Shown one piece after another: positions 23,952 to 32,490 of a DNA stretch of 53,673 bases. Every line of letters starts with the position of its first letter. Within the stretch, counting starts at the first letter, position 1. A model generated the notes under the pieces. It made no database searches. It saw nothing but the letters and a program-made list of their open reading frames with translations, and was not told the DNA's origin. Both the position numbers and the translations under genes were made by a program. This stretch comes from an uncultured Fibrobacter sp. Its GTDB lineage: Bacteria > Fibrobacterota > Fibrobacteria > Fibrobacterales > Fibrobacteraceae. The stretch spans positions 1 to 53,673 of the forward strand of contig CAMKLO010000018.1 in the NCBI GenBank assembly GCA_946413655.1, read 5' to 3'.

Positions 23952-25292
23952 CTAATGTTTCTCGACGACGCGGCCTAGCGGGGTCTGCATCTGGCGCCGC
24001 TGTTCGGCATAGATGGTCGGTGCGACAATGTGATAGATAGCCTCTTTCACCATCGTCCCGACGTTGAATGCGAAAGAATCGAACACGTAGCGATAGCTTT
24101 CAATCGTATCGTCAAAGCCTATCACGTACGGCGGAGGCAACTTTTTCGCCTTGAAAAAATCTATCAGCGATGCCGCCACCCAATCATTCGAACAGACAAA
24201 CTTATCGAGAGTCGCATTTTGCAACAAGGACTCAAGAATGTTGTTCAAAAAATCCTGACGTTCAACGCCATCACGTTCCGCGGCATCAGCCAAATCAAAC
24301 GGTGAAGCAAAACGGTCATCGACAAGAGGCTCAACATCCGTTCCAACATCAAGCAAACCCTGCAATCTAGCTTTAGACCAGAAGCTCGCATGATAAGGCG
24401 AAAGATAATGCACCGGTCCCATGTTTTTATTCTTGAGGTATCGCCCAACAATCACGCCAGCTTCCTTGCCAAAGGCCACATTATAAAAAGCCCATTTCTT
24501 TTTATTGCGCGCAATTACAGGAATAACGTCGGGCGCGTATTCCCACCAAACTGAAATCGGATTTTTAAACGAAGCGAAATGAGCAAACAACTTCGATGCG
24601 TCATCGACAAGCCACGTCGAAAGGAACACCCCTAAACAATGCAAATCGTTCTTTACAACAAACTTTTCACCCGTTGATAAATAGAACTGGTTTGACGTTT
24701 CGTGATATCCGATAAACTTCACTGCAATTTTCTGTTCCGCGGCAATCTGCGCAAAGGTGCGGAAAACATCGGACTCGCGCTCCGACTCGATTTTCAATCG
24801 TCCAAATTCATCGGATCGATGTACAAACAGGACATAATTCGCTTTTTCAATGCGGCGTCCTTCGCTAAAGAAGAAACGATGCCCCACATGGCGTAAAATA
24901 CCCTGGGCGCATTTCTGCATCAGGAATTTCTTGATAATGTACGGAGAAACGTTATAACGGTTTGACAATTCCTTGCACGAAGGAAGCTCATCAAATGCAT
25001 TCAAAAAACCACTGTTCAAATCGTTTTGGAACAACCGTTCCACAACAGAATAGACACTTTCTTCGGGTTTAACGTCAATCACGGGCGCTTCGCCCCAAAA
25101 ACAGCCCTTACCATGAACTAACTGGATCCGGCCTTCTTCCGCCAAAAGCCTGTACACCTTATGAATCGTATTCACAGAAAGCTTAAGCCGGTCCGCCATT
25201 TTGCGTACGGATGGCATTTTTTCGCCATCATGAAAACCGGCATTTACAATTGATTTTTTTACATCTTCGATTAGCAACTTGCAAAACCTCAA
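23952..25292 (-). CDS. GntR-type transcriptional regulator with a second helix-turn-helix and a LacI-type sensor domain
   Basis: Residues about 1-65 are a GntR winged helix (MPSVRKMADRLKLSVNTIHKV, then LLAEEGRIQLVHGKGCF). Residues about 75-145 look like a second one (LPSCKELSNRYNVSPYIIKK). The rest resembles a periplasmic-binding-protein fold (YVLFVHRSDEFGRLKIESER, DKFVCSNDWVAASLIDFF, PPPYVIGFDDTIES). Such proteins usually respond to a sugar. It converges on the GH8 gene, but regulation of that gene is only a guess. The TTG start is uncertain; a TTG at 25277 behind GAGG is an alternative. Confidence 0.83.
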   Translation of the reverse strand: MRFCKLLIEDVKKSIVNAGFHDGEKMPSVRKMADRLKLSVNTIHKVYRLLAEEGRIQLVHGKGCFWGEAPVIDVKPEESVYSVVERLFQNDLNSGFLNAFDELPSCKELSNRYNVSPYIIKKFLMQKCAQGILRHVGHRFFFSEGRRIEKANYVLFVHRSDEFGRLKIESERESDVFRTFAQIAAEQKIAVKFIGYHETSNQFYLSTGEKFVVKNDLHCLGVFLSTWLVDDASKLFAHFASFKNPISVWWEYAPDVIPVIARNKKKWAFYNVAFGKEAGVIVGRYLKNKNMGPVHYLSPYHASFWSKARLQGLLDVGTDVEPLVDDRFASPFDLADAAERDGVERQDFLNNILESLLQNATLDKFVCSNDWVAASLIDFFKAKKLPPPYVIGFDDTIESYRYVFDSFAFNVGTMVKEAIYHIVAPTIYAEQRRQMQTPLGRVVEKH

Positions 25293-25331
25293 TAAATCCC
25301 AAGATAAAAAATTTCTCTAATAGAAAATTTG

Positions 25332-25337
25332 TACATT
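25332..25337 (+). promoter_or_regulatory. -10-like box of the small FISUMP gene
   Basis: TACATT preceded by ATTTG ends seven bases before the ATG at 25345. No ribosome binding site is visible. Confidence 0.35.
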
Positions 25338-25344
25338 TATACTT

Positions 25345-25965
25345 ATGAGGATTAGTTTAGTATTTATTCTTTTATCGGTCTGTATCGCCTTAGCGGCACC
25401 TTCGAAAAAAGCACCCGCAAAAGCTTCTGCAAAAAAATTCAAGGATCCGCGTGACGGGCACACATACAGGATTGTCAAAATAGGAAACCACAACTGGCTT
25501 GCCGAGAACCTTACATACAAGACTCGCGGCAGCTATTGCTACAACGACGACAATGCAAACTGCCACAAATACGGACGCCTTTACACCTGGAAAGCTGCCA
25601 TGAACGCCTGCCCCACCGGCTGGCGGCTTCCCGACCGCAAAGACTGGAATTTTTTGAGCAAGTACCTTGGAGCGAGCAAGAAAAACGGCTTTAGGGTAAA
25701 ACAAGCGGGACAAAGAATTTGCTTTGGCAATAACGAAATGTGGAGCCCATACTGCGAAGCCACCAAATCGTCATTCACAGTTCCTGGTCAAAGCGATGCT
25801 CATTTCGCATATGAAGACATAGACAAGTCTGCGTTCTTCTGGACTGCAACCGAAGAGACGACCTACATCGCAAACTTCGTAACTATCGGCGGTTACAATG
25901 AACGTTATGCGGAACGCGCCATCGAAGAAAACAACGCGTTTTCCGTCCGGTGCATCCAGAAGTAG
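25345..25965 (+). CDS. Secreted FISUMP-domain protein without collagen stalk
   Basis: A signal peptide (LVFILLSVCIALAAP) and a short Lys/Ala linker lead into the FISUMP domain. Its landmarks are KIGNHNWLAENLTYKT, KYGRLYTWKAAMNACPTGWR followed by LPDRKDW, SAFFWTATEE and SVRCIQK at the end. This is the TIGR02145-type domain expanded in Fibrobacter. The whole protein is 206 residues, little more than one domain. Function unknown; surface display or ligand binding is an inference. Confidence 0.88.
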   Translation: MRISLVFILLSVCIALAAPSKKAPAKASAKKFKDPRDGHTYRIVKIGNHNWLAENLTYKTRGSYCYNDDNANCHKYGRLYTWKAAMNACPTGWRLPDRKDWNFLSKYLGASKKNGFRVKQAGQRICFGNNEMWSPYCEATKSSFTVPGQSDAHFAYEDIDKSAFFWTATEETTYIANFVTIGGYNERYAERAIEENNAFSVRCIQK

Positions 25966-26010
25966 CGAATAGAGGATTGATAATCTAAAAAATTAAAGTT
26001 TATACAAAAC

Positions 26011-26042
26011 GCCCCAGAAGCAGAATCTTCTGGGGCTTTAAA
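26011..26042. terminator. Bidirectional terminator between convergent genes
   Basis: GCCCCAGAAG (26011-26020), loop CAGAAT, CTTCTGGGGC (26027-26036), with AAAAC before and TTTAAA after. It serves the FISUMP gene on the plus strand and the proline-rich gene on the minus strand. Confidence 0.85.
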
Positions 26043-26057
26043 CGTAATTACAACAAA

Positions 26058-26606
26058 TTAACGATTATCGAAGTTTTTGAGCAATCCTTGTTGTTTGTGT
26101 TGCGGCGGAGGAACGTCTGTTTTCACATTATTCCTGCCATTTAGATTGCGGTTTATCTTTTCGCATTCGCCAATGGAACGAGCCACAAAGAACCGGTCCT
26201 GTCGCGGGTCATAGCACTCAATACGATCCGCCTTGTTGCGACGGAAATCAATTTTCATCCATATATCGCCATTGGTGCAGTAGAAATTATAGTAGCGTTC
26301 CTTTTCGCCACGAATGCACTGGCCAAAGCTATACATCTGTTGTTCGTTTTGATAACGTTCCATTTGGATTCTATCGTAACGGTCGCACTTCGGTTCCGCA
26401 TAAGTGCAACGAATCTGCGGAGGAGGAGGCGGTGGTGGTGGCGGAGGAGGTGGTGGTGGAGACGGCAGTGATGACGGAGGCGGTGGTGGCGGAGGAGTTA
26501 CGCGTTCGCTTTCACTCTTCTTTTTGTTGATGTTAATCGTCAACGCCATTGCGGATGTGCTTAGAAGCATAAGCGACATGGTTGCCGATATAATTACCTT
26601 ATTCAT
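26058..26606 (-). CDS. Secreted protein with polyproline linker
   Basis: A signal peptide (VIISATMSLMLLSTSAMA) precedes a short basic segment, a proline tract of seven, a Ser/Leu/Pro break and then fourteen consecutive prolines (about residues 38-63). The C-terminal domain of about 115 residues has six or more cysteines (CTYAEPKCDRYDRIQMERYQ and following) and may be disulphide-bonded. Proline codons are mixed (CCA, CCG, CCT), so the tract is not a simple slippage repeat. GAGG lies upstream of the ATG. Family unknown. Confidence 0.75.
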   Translation of the reverse strand: MNKVIISATMSLMLLSTSAMALTININKKKSESERVTPPPPPPPSSLPSPPPPPPPPPPPPPPQIRCTYAEPKCDRYDRIQMERYQNEQQMYSFGQCIRGEKERYYNFYCTNGDIWMKIDFRRNKADRIECYDPRQDRFFVARSIGECEKINRNLNGRNNVKTDVPPPQHKQQGLLKNFDNR

Positions 26607-26731
26607 AAATCCTCATCTTATTTAAACTGTTATAACAAGAACAATATATAAAAGAGATCTTTCAAAAACAACAAATAATTGCTACATCAACAACTTTATC
26701 GTAATTAGATGGAATTATTCGGCGCAAAAAA

Positions 26732-26829
26732 AATGAATGCAACCTTACGATGCATTCATTCATCTAAACAAATCTGCAAGCGGTCGCTGCGCTCGCCTTT
26801 AGATTAATGAAAAACAACTTCGTTGTTTT
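26732..26829. other. Hairpin-rich intergenic region
   Basis: This stretch between the proline-rich gene and ppa has no gene. AATGAATGCA / TGCATTCATT (26732-26741 and 26751-26760) is a perfect 10-base dyad. AAAACAAC-TTC-GTTGTTTT (26811-26829) has T-runs in both directions and could end ppa transcripts. GCGGTCGCTGCGCTCGCC lies between them. Confidence 0.45.
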
Positions 26830-26886
26830 TTTAGATATTGCGCCTCGGTCATGTGAGTCCGCAAGCGGCCTCCCGCGACTCTCGGC

Positions 26887-27477
26887 TTATATTAGCTCTT
26901 CAGCGGTGATTTTTTCGTCGTGTTCGGGTTCTTGATAGCGGATTTCCGGCACCTGAACTTGATTCTGGAAATAAGCCTTATGCGCTGCAATCACTTTTTC
27001 ACGAGCAAAAGCTGCGTCCTTCCATTCACCAATCTGAACGTCCTTGCCTTCCAGTTCCTTGTAGTTCTGGAAGAAATTCTTCGTGATGCGGAGGAACATC
27101 TGATCGACATCGGAAATATCGCAGAACGGACGCGGGTTGAACGTTGGAACACCTAGAACCTTATAATCTTTCTTGCCACCGTCGGTCATATCAAGCGCAC
27201 CAATAACGCGGCAAGTACAAACCGTACCTGTAATCATGGATGCGGGGCTGTAAATGAGCATATCCAAAGCATCGCCATCATCGGCCTTTGTGCTCGGAAT
27301 AAAACCATACGTGCAGGGGTAGCTCATGGAGCTCAAAAGGCAACGGTCCAGACGAAACACATGCAAACGTTCGTCATATTCGTACTTCAAATTCGTGTCT
27401 TTACCGATTTCCACGACGCAATCCACTTCATAGGGATATTTGCGTCCGATAGGAAGATCTAGATAGTTAATGGACAT
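26887..27477 (-). CDS. ppa: Inorganic pyrophosphatase (family I)
   Basis: The 196-residue protein has the metal-binding signature DDGDALDMLIY and the upstream YPCTYGFIP, both typical of soluble family I enzymes that split pyrophosphate into phosphate. RITKNFFQNYKELEGK is the usual C-terminal helix. GGAG lies five bases before the ATG. Confidence 0.93.
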   Translation of the reverse strand: MSINYLDLPIGRKYPYEVDCVVEIGKDTNLKYEYDERLHVFRLDRCLLSSMSYPCTYGFIPSTKADDGDALDMLIYSPASMITGTVCTCRVIGALDMTDGGKKDYKVLGVPTFNPRPFCDISDVDQMFLRITKNFFQNYKELEGKDVQIGEWKDAAFAREKVIAAHKAYFQNQVQVPEIRYQEPEHDEKITAEELI

Positions 27478-27585
27478 TTATTCTCCATAGGCCCACGTTG
27501 AGCCTCTTTTTTCTTTTTCAAAATCGCAAGATAAATTTAACTTTTTTTTACAAAAAAAACAAGGGTGCGTTCTTTAGTCTAGAGG

Positions 27586-28920
27586 CTACCTATTGCGCCA
27601 ACGAGATGTACTTGGCTTGTCAAAGAAACCAAAGTAAAACTTCGGTTCGCCATAGTCAGGGCTATAGCCGACTTCAAAACGGATACGATCAATAGCCGGA
27701 AGGACCAGATGAATACCGCCATACACAGCTCCTTCATAGTTCTTCCACTTGGGAGCGCCTTCGTCCCAAAGCAGACTGCCGTCAAATCCGGCCACAAGCT
27801 GGAGGCCATAGAAGAAATTAACCCCACACAGCGAAGCCGGGCGGCGTTCTAGCAACACAAAGCGTTCTTCAAGCGTAAGCAAAGCTTCGTGAATGCCCAG
27901 GTACAAAGAATCAGCATAATGGCCACGGAAGGAATTTTCGCCGCCATGATAGAAGTAATCATAACGTTTTACAGTTCCTGGACGCAAGCGCACCAACGCC
28001 GAAGCCCCAGTCACAAAAGGGCCGAACGAATAATAGGCACGGCCATCTTCCAAGAATTCCGTATAATGTTCATCGTTCATCTCGCGGAAACCCATGTGCA
28101 TCACAGAACTTTCAAAGTAAACGCCCTTGCGAGTATCAATTTCGCTATTGCGGAAATCTACAGCTACGCCAAGTCCAAATTCCGGCAAATGTCCCGGACC
28201 GTCTTCCAGATAACGGTAGGCCGTATGCCCAAGAAGGGAAAAATGCGGAATCAGGTTCCATTTTACATCCAAACTAAATATCCAGCTTGCATCCCGGAAC
28301 CTGCGAATATCATCCCAACTATTCGTACGCAAGAATTCAAAGCTCCAGCCCACCGGGAGTTCCATGAAGTAGGGAGAACTGACATAGACGGCGTACTCAT
28401 TTTTTTCGAAAATCGGGCTGACTGCCGTACGATATTGCAACTCAGCACGAATGTCTTCGCCAAGAACGTTCAAGTTTGCAAGCGCAAGCCCAATCATGAA
28501 TCCATCGCGGTCCGACGTCTTGGTCGTGGGAGACGGAATCCAACGGAAAATCTCCTTGAAATGATAGACAAGCTTTGTTGCATTTAGGGAATGCGCCGGA
28601 GTGGCAGTGCCTGCAAAGATGTCGTTAATAGACTCTTTAGCCGGTTCGCAAGTCACGGAAATATCGGTAAAAAGGTCGAGATCTTGGAGTTTCAGTTTTT
28701 CCACTTCAAAGATCTTTTGCGAAAAAGACTCCCCAACCTTGTGAACGAGTTCTCGCAAAACAACGTGGTCTTTCGTGTATTCAAGCCCCTTAAGTTCAAT
28801 CGAAGCGATAGGCGTTCCATCGGAACATTCATAAGATTCTTCATGGAAAACACTAAACTGCGCGGCATACGAAGATGACACAACACCAATAAGAAACAAT
28901 ATAAACGTATTCGTTTTCAC
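27586..28920 (-). CDS. BamA/Omp85-like outer-membrane protein with one POTRA-like domain
   Basis: The 444-residue protein has a signal peptide (FILFLIGVVSSSYA), then one POTRA-like domain (IASIELKGLEYTKDHVVLRE ... LQDLDLFTDISVTCE). A beta-barrel follows, with the Omp85-like end motif GGENSFRGHY and terminal strands (IRFEVGYSPDYGEPKFYFGF). BamA itself has five POTRA domains and about 800 residues, so this is a smaller relative of the surface-antigen type. The GTG start has TATTTT six bases upstream. Confidence 0.82.
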   Translation of the reverse strand: MKTNTFILFLIGVVSSSYAAQFSVFHEESYECSDGTPIASIELKGLEYTKDHVVLRELVHKVGESFSQKIFEVEKLKLQDLDLFTDISVTCEPAKESINDIFAGTATPAHSLNATKLVYHFKEIFRWIPSPTTKTSDRDGFMIGLALANLNVLGEDIRAELQYRTAVSPIFEKNEYAVYVSSPYFMELPVGWSFEFLRTNSWDDIRRFRDASWIFSLDVKWNLIPHFSLLGHTAYRYLEDGPGHLPEFGLGVAVDFRNSEIDTRKGVYFESSVMHMGFREMNDEHYTEFLEDGRAYYSFGPFVTGASALVRLRPGTVKRYDYFYHGGENSFRGHYADSLYLGIHEALLTLEERFVLLERRPASLCGVNFFYGLQLVAGFDGSLLWDEGAPKWKNYEGAVYGGIHLVLPAIDRIRFEVGYSPDYGEPKFYFGFFDKPSTSRWRNR

Positions 28921-28926
28921 AATTCA

Positions 28927-28947
28927 AAAATAGAAAATTGCTATATT
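28927..28947. promoter_or_regulatory. Divergent promoters of the BamA-like gene and its neighbour
   Basis: TATTTT on the minus strand (28932-28927) lies six bases from the GTG at 28920. TATATT on the plus strand (28942-28947) serves the gene at 28972, which has a GAGG site at 28962-28965. The whole divergent spacer is 51 bases. Confidence 0.45.
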
Positions 28948-28971
28948 TTGAGAACTCCAATTGAGGTGATT

Positions 28972-29436
28972 ATGTTAGACTTTTTTGCAAATTACTGGCC
29001 CTACATCCTGATCCTGGTTGTGGGCATTCTTTTATTTTTCGCCATCCGCGGCGCCCTGAAAGGTTTAAAAGCCAGAAGCCCGTTCAACATGGAAAATATC
29101 CGCAAGAGCACCGAACCCAACTTCCTTGCACTCCAGCAGAAGTCCAAGGCTTTGCTCGCCGACGCCGACATGGTTTGCGAAATCAAGCCGGGTAGCGACC
29201 AGGTTATTCCCAAAAAAGAAGACATCAAGTTTTTCCGTCGCGCCGTTTCGCAGAAGTTCAAGCTTGCCGTTTTCCAGGTACCGGGAACAAACAAGGTGGT
29301 CTTCTTCTTCTGCAAGACAGAAGCCGGCATCAAGAGAAGACTCCAGAACTTGGTCATCAACCAGAAGTTCCGCGAAGGCAAGCCGCCCTACATGGACGAA
29401 GCTACCGGCGAAAAGCTGAGATACCCGAAGGCCTAA
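28972..29436 (+). CDS. Hypothetical single-pass membrane protein
   Basis: I chose the ATG at 28972 because GAGGTGATT lies just before it. The 154-residue product has an N-terminal helix (YWPYILILVVGILLFFAIRG) and a soluble basic domain with KKEDIKFFRRAVSQKFKLAV and FQVPGTNKVVFFFCKTEAGI. No family recognised. It is divergent from the BamA-like gene. Confidence 0.7.
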   Translation: MLDFFANYWPYILILVVGILLFFAIRGALKGLKARSPFNMENIRKSTEPNFLALQQKSKALLADADMVCEIKPGSDQVIPKKEDIKFFRRAVSQKFKLAVFQVPGTNKVVFFFCKTEAGIKRRLQNLVINQKFREGKPPYMDEATGEKLRYPKA

Positions 29437-29590
29437 CGAGACGAGAGACCGCTTCGCTTACAGACTAGAGACGAGAGTGGTTCGACAGGTTCACTAACGT
29501 TGTTTCATTCTAAGTGAGCATTGCGAACGAAGAATCCAGTGATCCTTTATGTTACATTGTCACCCCGGTCACTGTACCGGGGTCAACTTT
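29436..29590. repeat. Heptamer array and palindromic elements upstream of hrpB
   Basis: GAGACGAGAGAC (29439-29450) and TAGAGACGAGAG (29464-29475) flank a CGCTTCGCTT core. Further on are TTCATTCTAAG...GAAGAATCCAG and GTCACCCCGGT-CACTGT-ACCGGGGT (about 29557-29584). No gene is seen in this 189-base spacer. Confidence 0.6.
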
Positions 29591-29625
29591 TTTAAAGAAA
29601 ATCTCAATAAGACAACGAAAGCCCA

Positions 29626-32247
29626 ATGCGTACATATAAAGACCTGGCTCTAGCCGAAGAAGAACAGAAGCTTGAAGCGGCGATAGAAAAGTCGCGAAAC
29701 TTGCTTATCGAAGCCCCCACCGGAAGTGGCAAGTCGCTGTACATCCCGTGGTTCCTGAGCAGGCACTTTAGCGGGCGCATCGTCGTATTGCAACCGCGCA
29801 GGATTGCAGCCCTCGCCCTCGCCCAGTATTCTGCAAAGTTGCACAACGAACCGTGCGGAAAAACTGTCGGCTACCAGTTCAGGCAGGACAGTTGCAAGTC
29901 CAGCGAAACCCGAATTTTGTTCCAGACTTACGGAAACTTTTTGCAGGAACTTTTGCATGGGAAACTCGATGCAGACTGGGTGGTGTTCGATGAATACCAT
30001 GAGCGCAAAGCAGACATGGATTTGCTTTTTGCGTATTTAATTAGACGTGAAAAGCCGCGGATTGCGGTGATGTCGGCGGCACTGAACCGCGACGAGCTCG
30101 AAGCAGCCCTTGGCGTTAAATGTTTGCAACTAGGCCACCCGCTTTACCCCGTACAAATCATACATCAAAAACCGGCCACGGGCACAAACACAAGTGCAGG
30201 TCAGGGTATCGAAAGCGAAGTCGTCCGCGCATTACGTACGCTGTACCGCAACAACATTTGGCAAACGACACTTGTATTCTTGCCCGGCAAGGCAGAAATC
30301 GCAAGATGCCACACGGCAGCAAGCGAGGCGCTTGGCGAGAACGTCGCAGAATTTTTGGAACTGTACGGAGGGCAGGACCGAGAAACACAGAACCGCATTT
30401 TCGAAGAAACGGAACGCCCGCGAGTCATCTTCACGACGAACATCGCGGAAACTTCCATCACCGTGCCGAACGTCACGGGAGTTGTCGATAGCGGAATCGA
30501 ACGCGTAAGCGAATACGACGACAGCGAAAAGGTGAACGTGCTGCGCACACTGCCGATTTCCATGCAGAACGCCATCCAGCGTAGCGGCCGCAGCGGACGT
30601 ACACAAAACGGCTGCGCCATCCGCCTATGGACCGAAGACGCAGAAAAGCACATGCCGCAAGGCATCGTGCCAGAAGTTTTGCAAATCGAGCCGTCGGAAC
30701 TCCTGTTGCAAAAAGCGATGCTAGAGAGTTTAGACGAGAGGAGATTCCCGGTCGGAGCCGGGAATGACAAGCATGTTTTTACAGCGAGAACGCTAGAACC
30801 CAGTACTTTTACCATCACTCTACCTACGGCGATTCCCGAGACTCGAGGGAAAGTCGCGACCAAGCTTCTCGAAGGGTTTGGCATGCTCAAGGACGGTCGC
30901 ATCACGGAACTCGGCAAACGCGCCATCCAAACGCCTATTTCAAATATACCTTTAGCGCTTATTTTGGCAAAAGCGGAAAGAGCCGCAGACCTCCCCGACC
31001 TTTTGCTTGCCGCAATGGCATGGATTCATTCGGGAACGGAATTCGTCCAGAAGTCCAAGGTTTCGCTGGACTTGCTCACGCTTGCAAAAGATACGCTTAC
31101 AAAAACGATCAACGCTCCGCGAGAAGTCTCGTTCACGCTAAAGCAGCTACGGGATTTTCGCGAAACCCTAAAGGAGATGCCCGTTCAAGACGGGCATGAC
31201 AATCGACGTCATTGCGAACCCCATAGGGGTGAAGCAATCCATGAAGTTGTCATTCGCAACCTATTAAGCGCATTCCCTGACAGGCTTGCGACTCCAAGCG
31301 GAAGTACATACAAGTTAAGCAATGGCAATACAATCCGTTTGCAGGTGGCAGACCCGCCATACGCGTTGCTAGCCCTTACGATGCTACGTACCGGTGGCGG
31401 AAGCAAATCGGAACTTCGCGTAAGCCTTTACGTTCCCATCCCGCAGAACCTGCTCGGCGGTGATAACGAAATCGTCCGTTACGAGCTCCTGTGGCGAAGC
31501 GGCCAAGAACGCTTTATAGGCGTCGAAATTCACGAAGACAACTCCCCCACCGACGAAGTCCGCGAAATCAGCCGCAAAGAAATCCTCCCGCAAGAGGCTT
31601 CGCCCAAAGTTCTCGAAAAACTCAAAGAATTAACCGCCGAAGCTTGGCGGGACAAGCTCGAAAAAGAAAACTGGACCGGTCGCTACCTGACCGAAAACAT
31701 GCAGACGCTCCTTATCAAAATGCGCCTGGCAGCAAAATTGTACCCGGACTTCGGGCTCCCGGAATTCAACGACGAAGACATGGAGCTAATTTTCAACGAG
31801 CTGACAGACGGAATATTTCTGTTGCGCGACATCAACGAAGACCGTTACAGGAACATTGTCGAAGATTACTTCGGGAAGTCGATGCTATCGTGGTTGCATA
31901 AGACCTTCCCCGACCATTACGTTTTGCCGAACGGCAAACGGGCACGTTACAGTTACCAAGCCGTAGCCACGGCCGACGAGCAAAGTAGCGGCAAGATTGT
32001 ACAAAGCGCAGACGGCGTGCTTGTCGAAATTTCCGCCCGCATCGAGGACTTTATGCAACTCCGCGGAGAGCACAAAATCGCAGACGGCAAACTCAAAGTG
32101 CGTTACGACATCCTAGCGCCGAACTTCCGCACAATTCAAAAGACGTGGGACCTCACAAGCTTCTGGCAGAACACATACGCCGAAGTCCGTAAGGAACTCA
32201 GGGGAAGATACCCCAAGCACCCCTGGCCTGAAGTTGTTAATGTATAA
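29626..32247 (+). CDS. hrpB: ATP-dependent RNA helicase HrpB
   Basis: The 873-residue DEAH-type helicase shows motif I APTGSGKS, motif II DEYH (in VVFDEYHERKADMD), FLPGKAEI, TTNIAETSITVPNVTGVVDS and motif VI QRSGRSGRT. HrpB-specific C-terminal parts follow (ILAPNFRTIQKTWDLTSFW and the PWPEV end). Two segments, ERRFPVGAGNDKH (about residue 378) and MPVQDGHDNRRHCEPHRGEA (about 522-541), are encoded by palindromic elements and extend the protein beyond the usual 800-850. The biological substrate of HrpB is unclear. Confidence 0.93.
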   Translation: MRTYKDLALAEEEQKLEAAIEKSRNLLIEAPTGSGKSLYIPWFLSRHFSGRIVVLQPRRIAALALAQYSAKLHNEPCGKTVGYQFRQDSCKSSETRILFQTYGNFLQELLHGKLDADWVVFDEYHERKADMDLLFAYLIRREKPRIAVMSAALNRDELEAALGVKCLQLGHPLYPVQIIHQKPATGTNTSAGQGIESEVVRALRTLYRNNIWQTTLVFLPGKAEIARCHTAASEALGENVAEFLELYGGQDRETQNRIFEETERPRVIFTTNIAETSITVPNVTGVVDSGIERVSEYDDSEKVNVLRTLPISMQNAIQRSGRSGRTQNGCAIRLWTEDAEKHMPQGIVPEVLQIEPSELLLQKAMLESLDERRFPVGAGNDKHVFTARTLEPSTFTITLPTAIPETRGKVATKLLEGFGMLKDGRITELGKRAIQTPISNIPLALILAKAERAADLPDLLLAAMAWIHSGTEFVQKSKVSLDLLTLAKDTLTKTINAPREVSFTLKQLRDFRETLKEMPVQDGHDNRRHCEPHRGEAIHEVVIRNLLSAFPDRLATPSGSTYKLSNGNTIRLQVADPPYALLALTMLRTGGGSKSELRVSLYVPIPQNLLGGDNEIVRYELLWRSGQERFIGVEIHEDNSPTDEVREISRKEILPQEASPKVLEKLKELTAEAWRDKLEKENWTGRYLTENMQTLLIKMRLAAKLYPDFGLPEFNDEDMELIFNELTDGIFLLRDINEDRYRNIVEDYFGKSMLSWLHKTFPDHYVLPNGKRARYSYQAVATADEQSSGKIVQSADGVLVEISARIEDFMQLRGEHKIADGKLKVRYDILAPNFRTIQKTWDLTSFWQNTYAEVRKELRGRYPKHPWPEVVNV
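30740..30771. repeat. Palindromic element inside hrpB (first)
   Basis: GGAGATTCCCG / CGGGAATGACA with core GTCGGAGC, preceded by TTTAGACGAGA, a trace of the heptamer family. It is read in frame. Confidence 0.8.
31173..31258. repeat. Two adjacent palindromic elements inside hrpB (second site)
   Basis: GGAGATGCCCG-TTCAAGA-CGGGCATGACA (31173-31201) is followed by GTCATTGCGAACCCC-ATA-GGGGTGAAGCAATCCA (31208-31241). A trailing GTCATTCGCAAC follows. The open frame is kept throughout. Confidence 0.8.
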
Positions 32248-32261
32248 TAAAAAGCAAGTTT

Positions 32262-32475
32262 CAAGTTTTGAGTTACTAGGACGACTACGTCGTAGTTAAG
32301 AGTTCCGAGTTACTAGTTACTGAGGTGCCTATGGCACAGTTATAAGTTCTGAGTTACTAGACGACTGCGTCGCAATTATGAGTTCCAAGTTACTAGTTAC
32401 TAGAGATGTTCTTATAACAAATTCTAGTAACTATTAACTAGTAACTAGTAACTATTAACTACCAACTAGTAACTG
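32262..32475. repeat. Long AGTTACT heptamer region with hairpins
   Basis: The whole spacer between hrpB and the next gene is made of GAGTTACTAG/CTAGTAACT units. Interspersed hairpins are ACGACTACGTCGT (about 32281), GTGCCTATGGCAC (about 32325) and CGACTGCGTCG (about 32362). A 16-base arm at 32388-32403 pairs with 32424-32439 with one mismatch. It may act as a transcript end for both convergent genes. Confidence 0.8.
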
Positions 32476-32490
32476 CGTTATAGGCACAAC

